This document shows, piece after piece, positions 18,244 through 29,085 of a DNA stretch of 64,000 bases. Source of the DNA: Acinetobacter sp. YWS30-1 (lineage in GTDB: Bacteria; Pseudomonadota; Gammaproteobacteria; Pseudomonadales; Moraxellaceae). How positions within the stretch are numbered: the stretch's first letter is position 1; each line of letters starts with the position of its first letter. Made by a program: the position numbers and the translations under genes. The notes under the pieces were generated by a model that saw only the letters and a list, made by a program, of their open reading frames with translations, was not told the DNA's origin and did not search any database. The stretch is from contig NZ_CP114606.1 in the NCBI RefSeq assembly GCF_033558715.1, forward strand, positions 2,480,001 through 2,544,000. Direction: 5' to 3'.

Positions 18244-19098
18244 ATGCTGGATTATTTAGAACACTTGCAACAGACGCTGGTCAAGGAATTTTATCAGCTG
18301 TATGACCGCTATCAGGAGGATCACATCTATGCCTGTAGTCTGGTTTTTGATGAATTTTTGCTGCTGGATGATCTGGCGATTTCCACAGAACGTAGCTTTT
18401 TTCAGGACCCTGAAGATCCACAGCAATATCTGGCCGAACGGGATCGCTGGAATGTACGAAAATGGCGCTATAAAAGCCAAAGCTCTTCACAATCTGAACT
18501 CATGCCTTTTAAAACTTTGCTGGCAGAGTATTTTAAAACCCAGCATAGTTTTGGCCATCCTGTCTTAGCTCAACAAAAACAGCTTCCTGCTACTCACTTG
18601 GATTTATTGCTAGAAACTTTTAAACAAGCCAAACGCAAATTATCTGAAGCTTATGGTCTGGATCTAGATTCGATTATTTTTTTCCTCAGCGTTCCGATCC
18701 AACCCGAATGTGAATGCCAATCTGCACTTGAACTCAATTCCGACAGTCGCTTATTGCAGGACTTTTTAGCTTTCAGACAGACCCTGTCTCAACCGAGAGT
18801 CAATAAACGTTTAAAACTCTCACAAAGTGATAAGGATATTCTGATTGATCTGAAACAAATGCTGGCTATGGAGCCTTATGACTATTTGCAAGTAGCGCAG
18901 GATGCATATTTATTAACATTAGAATCCTATTTTATCGACAGCAGTATGTATATCCAGAAACTGATCCAGCATATTGCTGCCATGGCGGCTGAACCTGACG
19001 GCAGCTATGCCTTGAGCCGGGAAGAAATCATGCAGCGCTTACAGCAGTTTTCTGCAAACTCACCTCTTTCACCTGATATTTCCTCTATTCATCGATAA
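18244..19098 (+). CDS. DUF4303-like hypothetical protein
   Basis: A 284-residue soluble protein without membrane helices or signal. The N-terminal half, with IYACSLVFDEFLLLDDLAIS followed by a Glu/Asp-rich stretch and DRWNVRKWRYKS, is reminiscent of DUF4303 proteins, small domains often found near toxin-immunity or housekeeping genes. The C-terminal half is helical and contains the acidic patch SDKDILIDLKQML. A 111-nt gap with an AT-rich promoter-like region separates it from lemA. Function unknown and the family call is tentative. Confidence 0.6.
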   Translation: MLDYLEHLQQTLVKEFYQLYDRYQEDHIYACSLVFDEFLLLDDLAISTERSFFQDPEDPQQYLAERDRWNVRKWRYKSQSSSQSELMPFKTLLAEYFKTQHSFGHPVLAQQKQLPATHLDLLLETFKQAKRKLSEAYGLDLDSIIFFLSVPIQPECECQSALELNSDSRLLQDFLAFRQTLSQPRVNKRLKLSQSDKDILIDLKQMLAMEPYDYLQVAQDAYLLTLESYFIDSSMYIQKLIQHIAAMAAEPDGSYALSREEIMQRLQQFSANSPLSPDISSIHR

Positions 19099-19208
19099 AT
19101 AAAATTACAGAGTGAATTCTCTACAATGCTGGCGTTTAAGGTCAGAATCAAGGAAAATAGCGCCCTTTAATTCGCATTAGTAATCAGCGAACTGTTTTTT
19201 CGCCTTGA

Positions 19209-20351
<1,143 letters not shown>

Positions 20352-20451
20352 TCTTTCAGCATTTGCGCTGAGGAAAAAGACAGGGTAAATTGCAAGAATA
20401 TATCAATTTATTATCAAGTCGATCACCAGTTTTTTATTTTAGGAAAATGAA

Positions 20452-20781
20452 ATGAGCCTATTTATTTCAACTGCTCACGCTGCAGGTGAAGCTGCACAAC
20501 AACCAAGCTTGATGGCTAACCTTTTGATGATTGCGGTTTTTGTTGCAATCTTCTATTTCTTGATCTGGCGCCCTCAATCAAAACGTGCCAAAGAGCACCG
20601 TGCTCTGGTTGACAGCCTTGGCGTAGGCAGCGAAGTCGTTTTTGCAGGCGGCTTAATGGGCAAAATCACTAAAATTGAAGGTGATTTCGCAGTCGTTGAG
20701 TTGAGCCGCGGTGTAGAAGTTAAAGTTCAACGCGCGAGTGTGATCTCAGTTCTGCCTGAAGGCACTTTAAATAACATTTAA
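20452..20781 (+). CDS. yajC: Sec translocon accessory protein YajC
   Basis: A 109-residue inner-membrane protein of the SecDF-YajC complex. After a short Ala-rich N-terminus there is one membrane helix, LLMIAVFVAIFYFLIWRPQS, with the characteristic FYFLxxRPQxKR ending, then a cytoplasmic beta domain with GSEVVFAGGLMGKITKIEGD. GAAAATG ribosome context. It is followed 52 nt later by secD. Confidence 0.97.
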   Translation: MSLFISTAHAAGEAAQQPSLMANLLMIAVFVAIFYFLIWRPQSKRAKEHRALVDSLGVGSEVVFAGGLMGKITKIEGDFAVVELSRGVEVKVQRASVISVLPEGTLNNI

Positions 20782-20833
20782 TCAAAATTAGTCGTGCTCC
20801 CCGCACGACTTTTTCATTTTAAGAAGAAAACGA

Positions 20834-22732
20834 ATGCGTTACCCAGCATGGAAATATGTGCTGATCCTGGTTGTCCTGGTGGTCAGTACTTTATATGCCC
20901 TGCCAAGTTTGTATCCAGATGAACCTGCTGTACAGATTTCGGGTGCCAAAGCCGGTACTCAGATTGACGCAGGCATCGTACAAAAAGCAGAGCAGATTTT
21001 AACAACTGAAAATATTGCAACTCACGACAATAGCTTTAGTAATAACGCTGCTTTATTACGTGTAAATTCAAGTGAAGCACAGTTGAAAGCCAAAGAAGCT
21101 TTACGCCGTGGTTTAGGTGATGAATACGTCGTAGCACTTAACCTTGCTCCAACCACTCCAGAATGGCTACAGAAAATTGGTGCCAAACCAATGAAACTGG
21201 GTCTGGACTTACGTGGTGGTGTTCACTTCCTGCTCGAAGTGGATATGGATAAGGCGATTGCACAGCGCATGGACACCTCTGCAACTGACCTGCGTCGTCA
21301 GCTGCGTGATAACAACCTGAAATTCAATAGTCTGAATTTAAGCAATAACACCATTGTTGTGCAGTTTGCCAATAATGATGATCGTGCTGCTGTCATGGAT
21401 TTCTTGCGCCGTAATGGCAATGAATTCAATCAGCAGGCAGTGGCGACTGAAACCGGTTCGACTTTACGCCTCAACTATACCGATACGCGTAAGCAGGAAA
21501 TCGAATCTTATGCGGTGAACCAGAACTTAACTACTTTACGTAACCGTATTAACGAGTTAGGTGTGGCTGAAGCGCTGGTACAAACCCAAGGTAGCAACCG
21601 TATTGTGGTTGAACTTCCGGGTGTACAGGATACCGCAGAAGCAAAACGTGTCTTGGGTCGTACGGCGAACCTGGAATTCCGTCTGGTGTCTGATCTGAAT
21701 GATCAATACATCGATCCTTATACTGGCCAATTAAGTGGTACAGCTCCAGCAGGAACTCAGGCATTTGCTTATGAATCTCTGGACAGTGGTCGTCAGTTAT
21801 TGCTAAACCGTAACCGTATTTTGACCGGTGAACGTGTACAAAATGCATCTTCTGGCTTTAGTCAGGATACTGGTGGTGCTGAAGTTAATATTACTTTGGA
21901 CAGCGCTGGCGGTAAATTGATGGCAGATGCCACACGTAATGCCGTAGGCAAACGTATGGCGGTACTGTTCATTGAGAACAAGCAAAAGATCAGCTACGTA
22001 GAAGACCCGGCAACAGGAGCACAAACTGAAGTGCGTACACCATATACCGAATCTGTGGTGATTAACGCTGCTACCATTCAGGCAGTATTGGGTTCTCAAT
22101 TCCGTATTACCGGTCTGGACTCACCTCAGGAAGCTTCTGAGCTTGCCTTGATGCTGCGTGCAGGTGCGTTGGCTGCGCCAATGTACTTTGTAGAAGAACG
22201 TGTGATTGGTCCAAGTCTGGGTCAGGAAAATATTGATAAAGGCGTACTCTCTACCCAAATCGGCTTCATTCTGGTAGCGATCTGGATGGTCGTATTCTTC
22301 CGTCTGTTTGGTGTAATTGCCAACTTTGCGCTGGTTGTTAACCTGGCGATGATTCTGACAGTGATGTCGTGGATTGGCGCTTCCCTCACCCTGCCGGGTA
22401 TCGCGGGTATCGTGATTACCATCGGTATGGCGGTCGATGCCAACGTACTGATCTGTGAGCGGATACGGGAAGAAATGAAATGGGGCGCCTCGCCGAAACA
22501 GGCAATTGTGGCCGGTTATGATCGGGCCTATAACACCATTTTCGACTCGAACTTAACTACCTTCCTGGTAGCGTTCATTCTGTTCGCAATTGGTACTGGT
22601 CCGATCAAAGGCTTTGCTGTCACCCTGATGATTGGTATTGTCTGCTCGATGTTTACGGCGATTACCGTAACCCGTGCGATCGTACAGATCATCTATGGCA
22701 AAAAACGTAACTTGAAAAAGTTGAGCATTTAG
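20834..22732 (+). CDS. secD: Protein translocase subunit SecD
   Basis: A 632-residue RND-family inner-membrane protein that uses the proton gradient to pull secreted proteins across in the late step. There is one N-terminal helix (residues about 7-24), a large periplasmic region (about 25-455) including GLDLRGGVHFLLEVDMDKA (motif D1), then five helices (about 460-620) with GMAVDANVLICERIREE (motif D4, essential Asp). The N-terminal region before the D1 motif resembles the extended gammaproteobacterial form. Seven bases separate it from secF. Confidence 0.98.
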   Translation: MRYPAWKYVLILVVLVVSTLYALPSLYPDEPAVQISGAKAGTQIDAGIVQKAEQILTTENIATHDNSFSNNAALLRVNSSEAQLKAKEALRRGLGDEYVVALNLAPTTPEWLQKIGAKPMKLGLDLRGGVHFLLEVDMDKAIAQRMDTSATDLRRQLRDNNLKFNSLNLSNNTIVVQFANNDDRAAVMDFLRRNGNEFNQQAVATETGSTLRLNYTDTRKQEIESYAVNQNLTTLRNRINELGVAEALVQTQGSNRIVVELPGVQDTAEAKRVLGRTANLEFRLVSDLNDQYIDPYTGQLSGTAPAGTQAFAYESLDSGRQLLLNRNRILTGERVQNASSGFSQDTGGAEVNITLDSAGGKLMADATRNAVGKRMAVLFIENKQKISYVEDPATGAQTEVRTPYTESVVINAATIQAVLGSQFRITGLDSPQEASELALMLRAGALAAPMYFVEERVIGPSLGQENIDKGVLSTQIGFILVAIWMVVFFRLFGVIANFALVVNLAMILTVMSWIGASLTLPGIAGIVITIGMAVDANVLICERIREEMKWGASPKQAIVAGYDRAYNTIFDSNLTTFLVAFILFAIGTGPIKGFAVTLMIGIVCSMFTAITVTRAIVQIIYGKKRNLKKLSI

Positions 22733-22739
22733 GAGATCG

Positions 22740-23714
22740 ATGATGACTGAAAATACTCAACTGAATCAGAAACAGTACGGTCGCCCTGAAGACGAACGTA
22801 TCATTCCGTTTATGAAGATTGCATTGCCTGCGGCAGTGTTCTCTATCATCCTGACGGTTGCCAGCATCTTCTTTATTGCGACCAAAGGCTTGAACCTCGG
22901 TCTGGACTTTACTGGTGGTGTCTCAGCAGAGCTGAACTATACCAATCCAGTAAAACCAGATGATGTGACTCAGGCACTCAGCAAAGCTGGCTTTGATGAT
23001 GCGGTCGTGCAAACGCTGGGCTCGGAACGTGACCTGATGGTACGTATGCCGGTTCAGGAAGATATTGAAGCAGAAGACCTTACCAAAGCTGTTACTGCAG
23101 CAGTTCAGCTGCCAGGCAATGCGGCTCAGGTACCTAAGGTCGATGTAGTCGGTGGACAGGTCGGTAACGAGCTGTATGTGCGTTCTGCGGGTGCAGTTGC
23201 CCTTGCCCTCTTGTTGATGCTGGTCTATGTCACCATCCGCTTTGAGTTCAAACTGGCGATGGGTGCGGTACTGTCATTGTTCCACGATATCGTAGTGACG
23301 ATTGGTATCTTTGCCATGATGCAGTGGCCGTTTGACCTTACTGTTTTGGCAGCCGTACTGGCGATCATCGGTTTCTCACTCAACGATAACATCGTGGTCT
23401 CTGACCGTATTCGTGAGAACTTCCGTAAGATCCGGGGTGCCGAACCTGTTGAAATTATCAATATTGCCTTGACTGAAACCTTACGCCGTACCATTCATAC
23501 TTCTATGACTTTATTACTGGTTGTAGTGGCCATGATGATCATGGGCGGTGCTGGCCTGAAATGGTTCTCGATCGCGATGTTTGTAGGTGTCTTTGTCGGT
23601 ACCTATTCTTCGATCTATATCGGTACAGCCTTCGCCCTGTGGCGCGGTCTGAATCGTCAGGACTTTATTGTTCAGGTGAAACCAGAGTTTGAAGACGAAA
23701 ATCAGCTTCCATAA
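22740..23714 (+). CDS. secF: Protein translocase subunit SecF
   Basis: A 324-residue partner of SecD with six membrane helices. The start is ATGATG at 22740 with AGGAG 6-8 nt upstream overlapping the secD end. Motifs are GLNLGLDFTGGVSAEL in the periplasmic domain and SLNDNIVVSDRIRENFR in the fourth helix region, the counterpart of SecD motif D4. It ends the tgt-yajC-secDF unit, with a long hairpin at 23737-23764. Confidence 0.98.
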   Translation: MMTENTQLNQKQYGRPEDERIIPFMKIALPAAVFSIILTVASIFFIATKGLNLGLDFTGGVSAELNYTNPVKPDDVTQALSKAGFDDAVVQTLGSERDLMVRMPVQEDIEAEDLTKAVTAAVQLPGNAAQVPKVDVVGGQVGNELYVRSAGAVALALLLMLVYVTIRFEFKLAMGAVLSLFHDIVVTIGIFAMMQWPFDLTVLAAVLAIIGFSLNDNIVVSDRIRENFRKIRGAEPVEIINIALTETLRRTIHTSMTLLLVVVAMMIMGGAGLKWFSIAMFVGVFVGTYSSIYIGTAFALWRGLNRQDFIVQVKPEFEDENQLP

Positions 23715-23736
23715 GCTGCCCGTTTTCAATTTCACT

Positions 23737-23764
23737 ATTCAGCCCATCTTATGATGGGCTGAAT
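23737..23764. terminator. Hairpin terminator after secF
   Basis: The 12-bp perfect stem ATTCAGCCCATC / GATGGGCTGAAT with loop TTAT lies between convergent secF and the HTH regulator. The T-tract is short (ATTATTTC), so termination may be partial. Confidence 0.65.
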
Positions 23765-23774
23765 TATTTCTGGT

Positions 23775-24419
23775 CTAAGAAAATTGCTGCGGAGGCACGA
23801 TGGCAATCACAGGATGGATTTTAGCTACATCAGCTTTCTGGAAACTGACCTTGCGGCTTTCATCCAGACTTTGGATCTGATAGCTGTCTTGGCTTTCCGA
23901 AATCAGTTCGACAATGAGTTGCAGACCATTACTTAAATATACGCACGCCAAGCTAGATGACTGTAATACTGCTTGCTCATCACAGACCAACCACCAGCCT
24001 GCTTTTAGGCTGGGAAAATAATACTGTCCTGTGACCTGAATGGCATAATGCTGAGGTTCCAATTTTAGCCAAGGTACAAGATTTTCTACCGCATCTATGG
24101 CTTTCATTTTAAAGGCTTGCTGCTCAACAACCTGCATCTGGAACAAAGTCATTTTTACAGGATTCGGTGCTACTTCAATGACAGGTGCTTCAGCACGATC
24201 CAATATTAAACTTTCTAAACTCAGTTGCTGTTCCAGCTCGCGTGCAGCCTTTTCTCCAATCTGGCGCTTACTGTTCAATAGCTGGGTAATATAGGCTGCA
24301 GACAGACCAAAATGCTCGCAAATCTCTTTGCCATTTTTAAACTGCTGGCTATCAATCAACTGATCAATCACTTTGGCCAGATTATTTCGTCTCAGTTCAA
24401 ATATTTCCGTGGCACTCAT
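23775..24419 (-). CDS. HTH transcription regulator with degenerate LexA/S24-like domain
   Basis: A 214-residue protein. Residues about 10-70 form a helix-turn-helix of the phage Cro/CI type (EICEHFGLSAAYITQLLNSK). Residues about 115-214 look like an S24/LexA-type beta domain: AIQVTGQYYFPSLKAGWWLV aligns with the usual V-x-G-x-S-M-x-P-x-L-x-x-G-D segment but has Tyr where the catalytic Ser stands. It is therefore probably a non-cleavable repressor. The open frame extends upstream to 24500, but that part crosses the relA terminator; MSATEIFELRR at 24419 is the better start. No phage genes are nearby. Targets unknown. Confidence 0.8.
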   Translation of the reverse strand: MSATEIFELRRNNLAKVIDQLIDSQQFKNGKEICEHFGLSAAYITQLLNSKRQIGEKAARELEQQLSLESLILDRAEAPVIEVAPNPVKMTLFQMQVVEQQAFKMKAIDAVENLVPWLKLEPQHYAIQVTGQYYFPSLKAGWWLVCDEQAVLQSSSLACVYLSNGLQLIVELISESQDSYQIQSLDESRKVSFQKADVAKIHPVIAIVPPQQFS

Positions 24420-24463
24420 GTTTATTATTTGCTCTTTTTTCTCTTCAGCACACCTTATAACAA

Positions 24464-24492
24464 AAAAGCCCGCAATTGAATTGCAGGCTTTT
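24464..24492 (-). terminator. Intrinsic terminator after relA
   Basis: The stem AAAAGCC-C-GCAAT / ATTGC-A-GGCTTTT (one mismatch), followed on the minus strand by a T-run. It separates relA from the HTH regulator gene. Confidence 0.8.
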
Positions 24493-24512
24493 CTAATCAT
24501 GCCTAAAAAGAA

Positions 24513-26822
24513 TCAGTTGCCTTGTACCAGACGGCGGGCACTGATAATTCCCGGCTGCTGTTCAAGACGGGCCAATAGTTTGGAAAGTTGAGCCAAGCCT
24601 TTGACTTCAATCAACAGTTTCATATTGGCAATACCATCTGCTTCAGAAATAGTATTTACCTGACGGATATTGATCTGATCCGAGAAAATCACCTGAGTCA
24701 GATCTTTGAGCAGGCCACGACGGTCATAGGCTTCCACCACGATCTGTACACTTTGGCCACGAGTCGGCTGCATTTCCCAGTCGGCTTCTACTGCACGTTC
24801 CGGTTCTTGGCTGATCATACGTACATAATCCGGACAAGCTACCTTATGGATGCTTACACCGCGATTCAAGGTAATATATCCCGCAATCGATTCACCATGG
24901 ACTGGCTGACAGCACTGGGCTACATGCAGTTCGACGTTATCCAGACCATCAATTAGAATACCATGTGCAGACAAGGTATGGCTGGCACGCGGATTCAAGG
25001 CTGGTTTCAGCACCAGTTCAGGCTCATCCTGATCCAGATGCATATGACGGTTCACCTGATTGATCAGGGCATGCAGGCTAATATCACCATTCACCAGACC
25101 AATCAGAATATCTTCACCACTCTTCACATTGAAATGGTTGCAATAATCACCCAAGTCGATTGATTTTGGATGAATTGCCAGACGTGCCAATTCTTTATTC
25201 AGAATTTCACGGCCCACTTCCAGGTTCTTACTGCGATCCTGCTGACGGAACCAGTGACGTAACTTGTCACGGGCACGTGCAGTCTTGATATAACCCAGTG
25301 AATTGACCAACCAGTCCCGATTTGGTTCACGGTCTTTCTTGGTCAGAATCTCAACCTGTTCCCCGGTTTTCAAGGCATAGGTTAAAGGCACATAGCGCTG
25401 GTTGACCCGGGCCGCATAGCATTTGTTACCGACTTCCGTATGTACATGATAGGCAAAGTCGAGTACGGTTGACCCTCGTGGTAACTCTTTAATATCACCA
25501 TCACGGCTGAACACATAGATTTTTTCGAAGCCTTCAAAATCTTGAATATGCTCAAAATTTTCAACTTCCTCTTCTTCATCCTTATGTGCACTGGCTTCAT
25601 TGCGTTCCTGATAATGCTCAATCACTGCACGCAGGGAGTGCAGACGATGATTAAAGGAAGTATCGGTATTTTTCGAACCTTCCTTATAGTTGAAGTGTGA
25701 GCATACGCCAAGTTCAGCCTCTTCATGCATCGTATAAGTACGAATCTGCACTTCAAGTGACTTGTTTTCCGCAATCACAGCTGTGTGTAAAGAGCGATAA
25801 CCATTGGCCTTCGGATTGGTAATATAGTCATCAAACTGATGCGGAATATGTCGCCACAATTGATGTACGATCCCGAGCGTGTGATAACACTCAGGCACAC
25901 TTTTCACCAATACACGCAGCGCACGGATGTCATACAGCTGGTCGAAGCTCAGGCTTTTGCTTTTCATTTTCCGATAGATCGAATAAATGTGCTTCACCCG
26001 GCCGTTAATTTCAGCTTCAATGCCGTGTTCTGCCAGCTCTTCACGCAATTTATCAATCACGAACTGAATATATTGTTCACGTTCCAGACGCTTTTCATTC
26101 AGCAAAGAGGCAATTTCTTTATAGCGTTCTGGCGCCAGATAGCGGAAGGCCAGATCTTCGAGTTCCCATTTCAACTGGGCAATCCCGAGACGATGCGCTA
26201 GAGGAGAATAAATGGTGAGAATTTCTCGTGCGACCCGTTCTTGCCGTTCACGTGAAGAATTGGCCAGTTCGCGCAGTGCATAGGTACGTTCTGCCAGCTT
26301 GATTAACACGACGCGGACATCTTCTGTCACTGAAATCAGCATCTTGTAAATGCCAGACAGATGTTCACGCTGGTTATTATTAAAGTGATCTTCCAAGCGT
26401 TTATTTTTTTCAATCAGCTCAGACAGCTTACCCATGGACAGCGTGCCTTTGACCAGACTGTAGACCTGTTCACCGAATTTTTCCTGCACTTCTGCCAGTG
26501 GCATGACGCCTTCACGTACTGCGCGGTAAAGCATGGCAGCGGACAAGGTATCTTCATCGACATAGAGATGCGCGAGAATATCCGCCATTTCAATACCGGT
26601 ATAGAAGGTATTAGAGCGATGCTGAACCGTACTTTGTAGCTCTTTTTCTAAGGTTAAACGGGCAACTTCTTCGAGCTGCTTCAGGGGAGCCCCGTCTAAT
26701 ATGCCACGAACCCGATCTAACCATTCAGTCAGATCCTGCTGTGCTTGTTCGGCATGTTCTACAGTCGCCTCCTGTGACAACTCATTGAGCCGCCCAGGCA
26801 GTTGCTCACGTACTGTGACCAT
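24513..26822 (-). CDS. relA: GTP pyrophosphokinase RelA ((p)ppGpp synthetase)
   Basis: A 769-residue Rel/Spo-family protein. Residues about 35-190 are a pseudo-hydrolase domain: where bifunctional enzymes have the HD pair, this one reads MLYRAVREGVMPL, so no hydrolysis is expected. The synthetase domain (about 240-390) includes GRVKHIYSIYRKMKSK and NPKANGYRSLHTAVIAENKS. Then come TGS (GSTVLDFAYHVHTEVGNKC), helical, zinc-finger-like/RIS (CCQPVHGESIAGYITLNRG) and ACT domains. This is ribosome-associated RelA rather than SpoT. The order rlmD then relA is the same as in E. coli. ppGpp made here responds to amino-acid starvation. A SpoT is expected elsewhere in the genome. Confidence 0.96.
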   Translation of the reverse strand: MVTVREQLPGRLNELSQEATVEHAEQAQQDLTEWLDRVRGILDGAPLKQLEEVARLTLEKELQSTVQHRSNTFYTGIEMADILAHLYVDEDTLSAAMLYRAVREGVMPLAEVQEKFGEQVYSLVKGTLSMGKLSELIEKNKRLEDHFNNNQREHLSGIYKMLISVTEDVRVVLIKLAERTYALRELANSSRERQERVAREILTIYSPLAHRLGIAQLKWELEDLAFRYLAPERYKEIASLLNEKRLEREQYIQFVIDKLREELAEHGIEAEINGRVKHIYSIYRKMKSKSLSFDQLYDIRALRVLVKSVPECYHTLGIVHQLWRHIPHQFDDYITNPKANGYRSLHTAVIAENKSLEVQIRTYTMHEEAELGVCSHFNYKEGSKNTDTSFNHRLHSLRAVIEHYQERNEASAHKDEEEEVENFEHIQDFEGFEKIYVFSRDGDIKELPRGSTVLDFAYHVHTEVGNKCYAARVNQRYVPLTYALKTGEQVEILTKKDREPNRDWLVNSLGYIKTARARDKLRHWFRQQDRSKNLEVGREILNKELARLAIHPKSIDLGDYCNHFNVKSGEDILIGLVNGDISLHALINQVNRHMHLDQDEPELVLKPALNPRASHTLSAHGILIDGLDNVELHVAQCCQPVHGESIAGYITLNRGVSIHKVACPDYVRMISQEPERAVEADWEMQPTRGQSVQIVVEAYDRRGLLKDLTQVIFSDQINIRQVNTISEADGIANMKLLIEVKGLAQLSKLLARLEQQPGIISARRLVQGN

Positions 26823-26866
26823 ACCCTTCTCCTACTTTTAGATACATCATCTCTTTGATCGTTTAT

Positions 26867-28243
26867 TTAATTTTCTTTTTCGAACAAGGCAATCGACTCG
26901 ACATGTCCGGTATGCGTAAACATATCCATCACACCGGCTTTCGTTAGCTGATAACCCTGTTCTACCAGTAGCCCTGCATCTCTTGCAAGCGTAGCGGGAT
27001 TACATGACACATAAACGATTCTTTTGGCACCAAACTGAGGGATATAATGCATAACTTCTTCTGCTCCAGCACGTGGCGGGTCGATTAATAATGCATCAAA
27101 TCCTTGATTTGCCCAAGACTGGTGCGAAAAATCTTTGGTTAAATCTTGTGAATAGAACGAAACTTGTGCAATACCATTATGGTTAGCATTTTCTGCACCG
27201 CGTTGCACCATTTCCTCACTCCCCTCAACCGCAACCACCCGACCAGATGCACCAACACAACGCGCCAGTGGCAAAGAAAAGTTTCCTAATCCACAAAACA
27301 GATCCAGAACGCGTTCGCCTTGCTGTAATTGAAGCAAATCACATGCCAAGCGAACCATCTGCGGATTGATCGTTGAATTGACCTGAGTGAAGTCCAATGG
27401 ATTAAAACCGAATTCCACATCAAAGTCATCAAGACCATAGTGTAAGCGTGCTGCCTGTTCAGGCTCATCAATCCGCTTCAAATAATCTTGGCCTACAGGC
27501 TGCAAATAAAGCTGCCAACCTTTCTCTAACGTAAATTGGCGCAATCGGTTGACATCTGTTACCGATAATTCTGCGGTTTCACGAATGAGCAACGCAATGT
27601 CATGATCACCCATAGCCAATTCTATATGACCAATATCTGCCTGACCATCGAGACTTTGGAGCAATTGTTTAAGACGTGTAACCGATCCAAACTCGCGATC
27701 CAGAATCATGCAGCGGTCAATCGAGGTCAGCTTATTGGACTGGTTTTCACGAAAACCAACCACCAACTTTTCTTTTTGAGGCAGATAACGCACCCCAATC
27801 CGGGCTTTACGACGGTAATCTTCACGTTGTGAACGTAACGGTGGCAGCCATTCTACAGGCTGAATCCCGGCAAAATGCTGCAAATGTGATTTCAGAACAT
27901 TCTGCTTAAGTTCAATTTGGGCATCTGGATGGATATGCTGCATATTGCAGCCGCCGCATACGCCAAAATGTGGACACACAGGTTTGACCCTGATCTCGGA
28001 AGCCTCACTGAGCAACTCAAGGCTATCCGCCTCTTCCAGTTTTTTGACTTCACGGGTAATGCGGGCACGTACGGTTTCACCCGGCAAGGCATAGCGGATA
28101 AAGACTTTCTTACCATGCTTTTCAAGTGGATGATCCGGATGTGAACCATAGTGAGCGATGCCACGTCCTTCATGTGAGAGTGATTCAACCTGAAAAATAT
28201 ACTCGGATTGCGGCGCTGGACGTGGTTGTACTCGACGTTTCAT
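26867..28243 (-). CDS. rlmD: 23S rRNA (uracil-1939-C5)-methyltransferase
   Basis: A 458-residue SAM-dependent RNA methyltransferase, formerly RumA. It has an N-terminal TRAM domain (about 10-75, [20 protein letters not shown]), a 4Fe-4S site [14 protein letters not shown] (about 88-103), and the Rossmann core with [17 protein letters not shown] and DPPRAGAEE. The catalytic Cys lies in [12 protein letters not shown]. 44 nt upstream of relA and 6 nt downstream of the exonuclease gene, all on one strand. Confidence 0.97.
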   Translation of the reverse strand: MKRRVQPRPAPQSEYIFQVESLSHEGRGIAHYGSHPDHPLEKHGKKVFIRYALPGETVRARITREVKKLEEADSLELLSEASEIRVKPVCPHFGVCGGCNMQHIHPDAQIELKQNVLKSHLQHFAGIQPVEWLPPLRSQREDYRRKARIGVRYLPQKEKLVVGFRENQSNKLTSIDRCMILDREFGSVTRLKQLLQSLDGQADIGHIELAMGDHDIALLIRETAELSVTDVNRLRQFTLEKGWQLYLQPVGQDYLKRIDEPEQAARLHYGLDDFDVEFGFNPLDFTQVNSTINPQMVRLACDLLQLQQGERVLDLFCGLGNFSLPLARCVGASGRVVAVEGSEEMVQRGAENANHNGIAQVSFYSQDLTKDFSHQSWANQGFDALLIDPPRAGAEEVMHYIPQFGAKRIVYVSCNPATLARDAGLLVEQGYQLTKAGVMDMFTHTGHVESIALFEKEN

Positions 28244-28249
28244 GAAAAC

Positions 28250-29068
28250 CTAGGATGTGGAGATGGGAAAATCAAAACGGGTAAATTCAGTTCTTTGTGA
28301 GGTTTCACGCCAGACTGATAAAAAATCTGCATGTTGCGGCTGGGTATGCAGGTATTGAATCGTACTCTGCACCAGATGCTGATAATCAGGCAACATCAAC
28401 TGGCCTTTTAGCAACAGCCAGCGAATATAGACCAACCAGGTATTGAGCACATCACCTTCGCAATAGCTGGTGAGTGCGTTCCATTGCTGGTTACGTACAT
28501 ATTCAGGTACATGATAGCCACCATCACCACGCTTGCCTGGATAACCCAGTAAATGAGCAACATCATCCAGTTTCTGAAAATGACGGGCATGAAACATGGC
28601 CATAACATCCATCAAATCAACATGACGCTGATGGTAACGATTCTGGTAGTTATTATAACGCTTTTGCGTATCGATTTCGCCCTGATCGAACAGACTTGGG
28701 GCAGATAAACCATGATACATGGCCCGATAAAGAATAACCGGCAGGTCAAATTGTGAGCCATTCCAACTGACTAGAGTTGGATGACGCTTTTCAAAAATGG
28801 ATAAGAATTTTTTTAAAATCTCTGCTTCACTGTATTGTTCACGGCTGAAAGAAAACAGGCGCATACCCTGTTCATCCATCCATAAACCGGAAATACAGAC
28901 AATCTCATGCAAAGGCAGACGCTGAAAGTCCGAGCCTGATTCCTGACGGCGTAACTTGGTCAGGGCCTGATCCAGATCAGCCTCGGGTAGATCCAGACCA
29001 AACAGATGCGCGCCTGATTTAAGATCGGTTTGGGTTTCAATATCGAAAGTTAAAACAGGCAGGCGCAT
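28250..29068 (-). CDS. Predicted 3'-5' exonuclease, PolB exonuclease-like
   Basis: A 272-residue RNase H-fold DEDD nuclease, probably family DNA_pol_B_exo2. The exo I motif is LTFDIETQTD near the N-terminus, exo II is LVSWNGSQFDLPVI (about 98-111), and exo III is near residue 205 (SYCEGDVLNTWLVY, with Asp). These are the acidic metal ligands, so it should be active. It lacks a polymerase domain. It lies between cysM (17 nt) and rlmD (6 nt), a linkage also seen in Pseudomonas-type genomes. Its substrate (DNA repair intermediate or RNA) is not known. Confidence 0.85.
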   Translation of the reverse strand: MRLPVLTFDIETQTDLKSGAHLFGLDLPEADLDQALTKLRRQESGSDFQRLPLHEIVCISGLWMDEQGMRLFSFSREQYSEAEILKKFLSIFEKRHPTLVSWNGSQFDLPVILYRAMYHGLSAPSLFDQGEIDTQKRYNNYQNRYHQRHVDLMDVMAMFHARHFQKLDDVAHLLGYPGKRGDGGYHVPEYVRNQQWNALTSYCEGDVLNTWLVYIRWLLLKGQLMLPDYQHLVQSTIQYLHTQPQHADFLSVWRETSQRTEFTRFDFPISTS

Positions 29069-29085
29069 AAAAGATTTCTCAAAAA

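Noticed and set aside
24420..24500. Upstream extension of the HTH regulator
   Set aside because: The extra residues run across the relA terminator hairpin.
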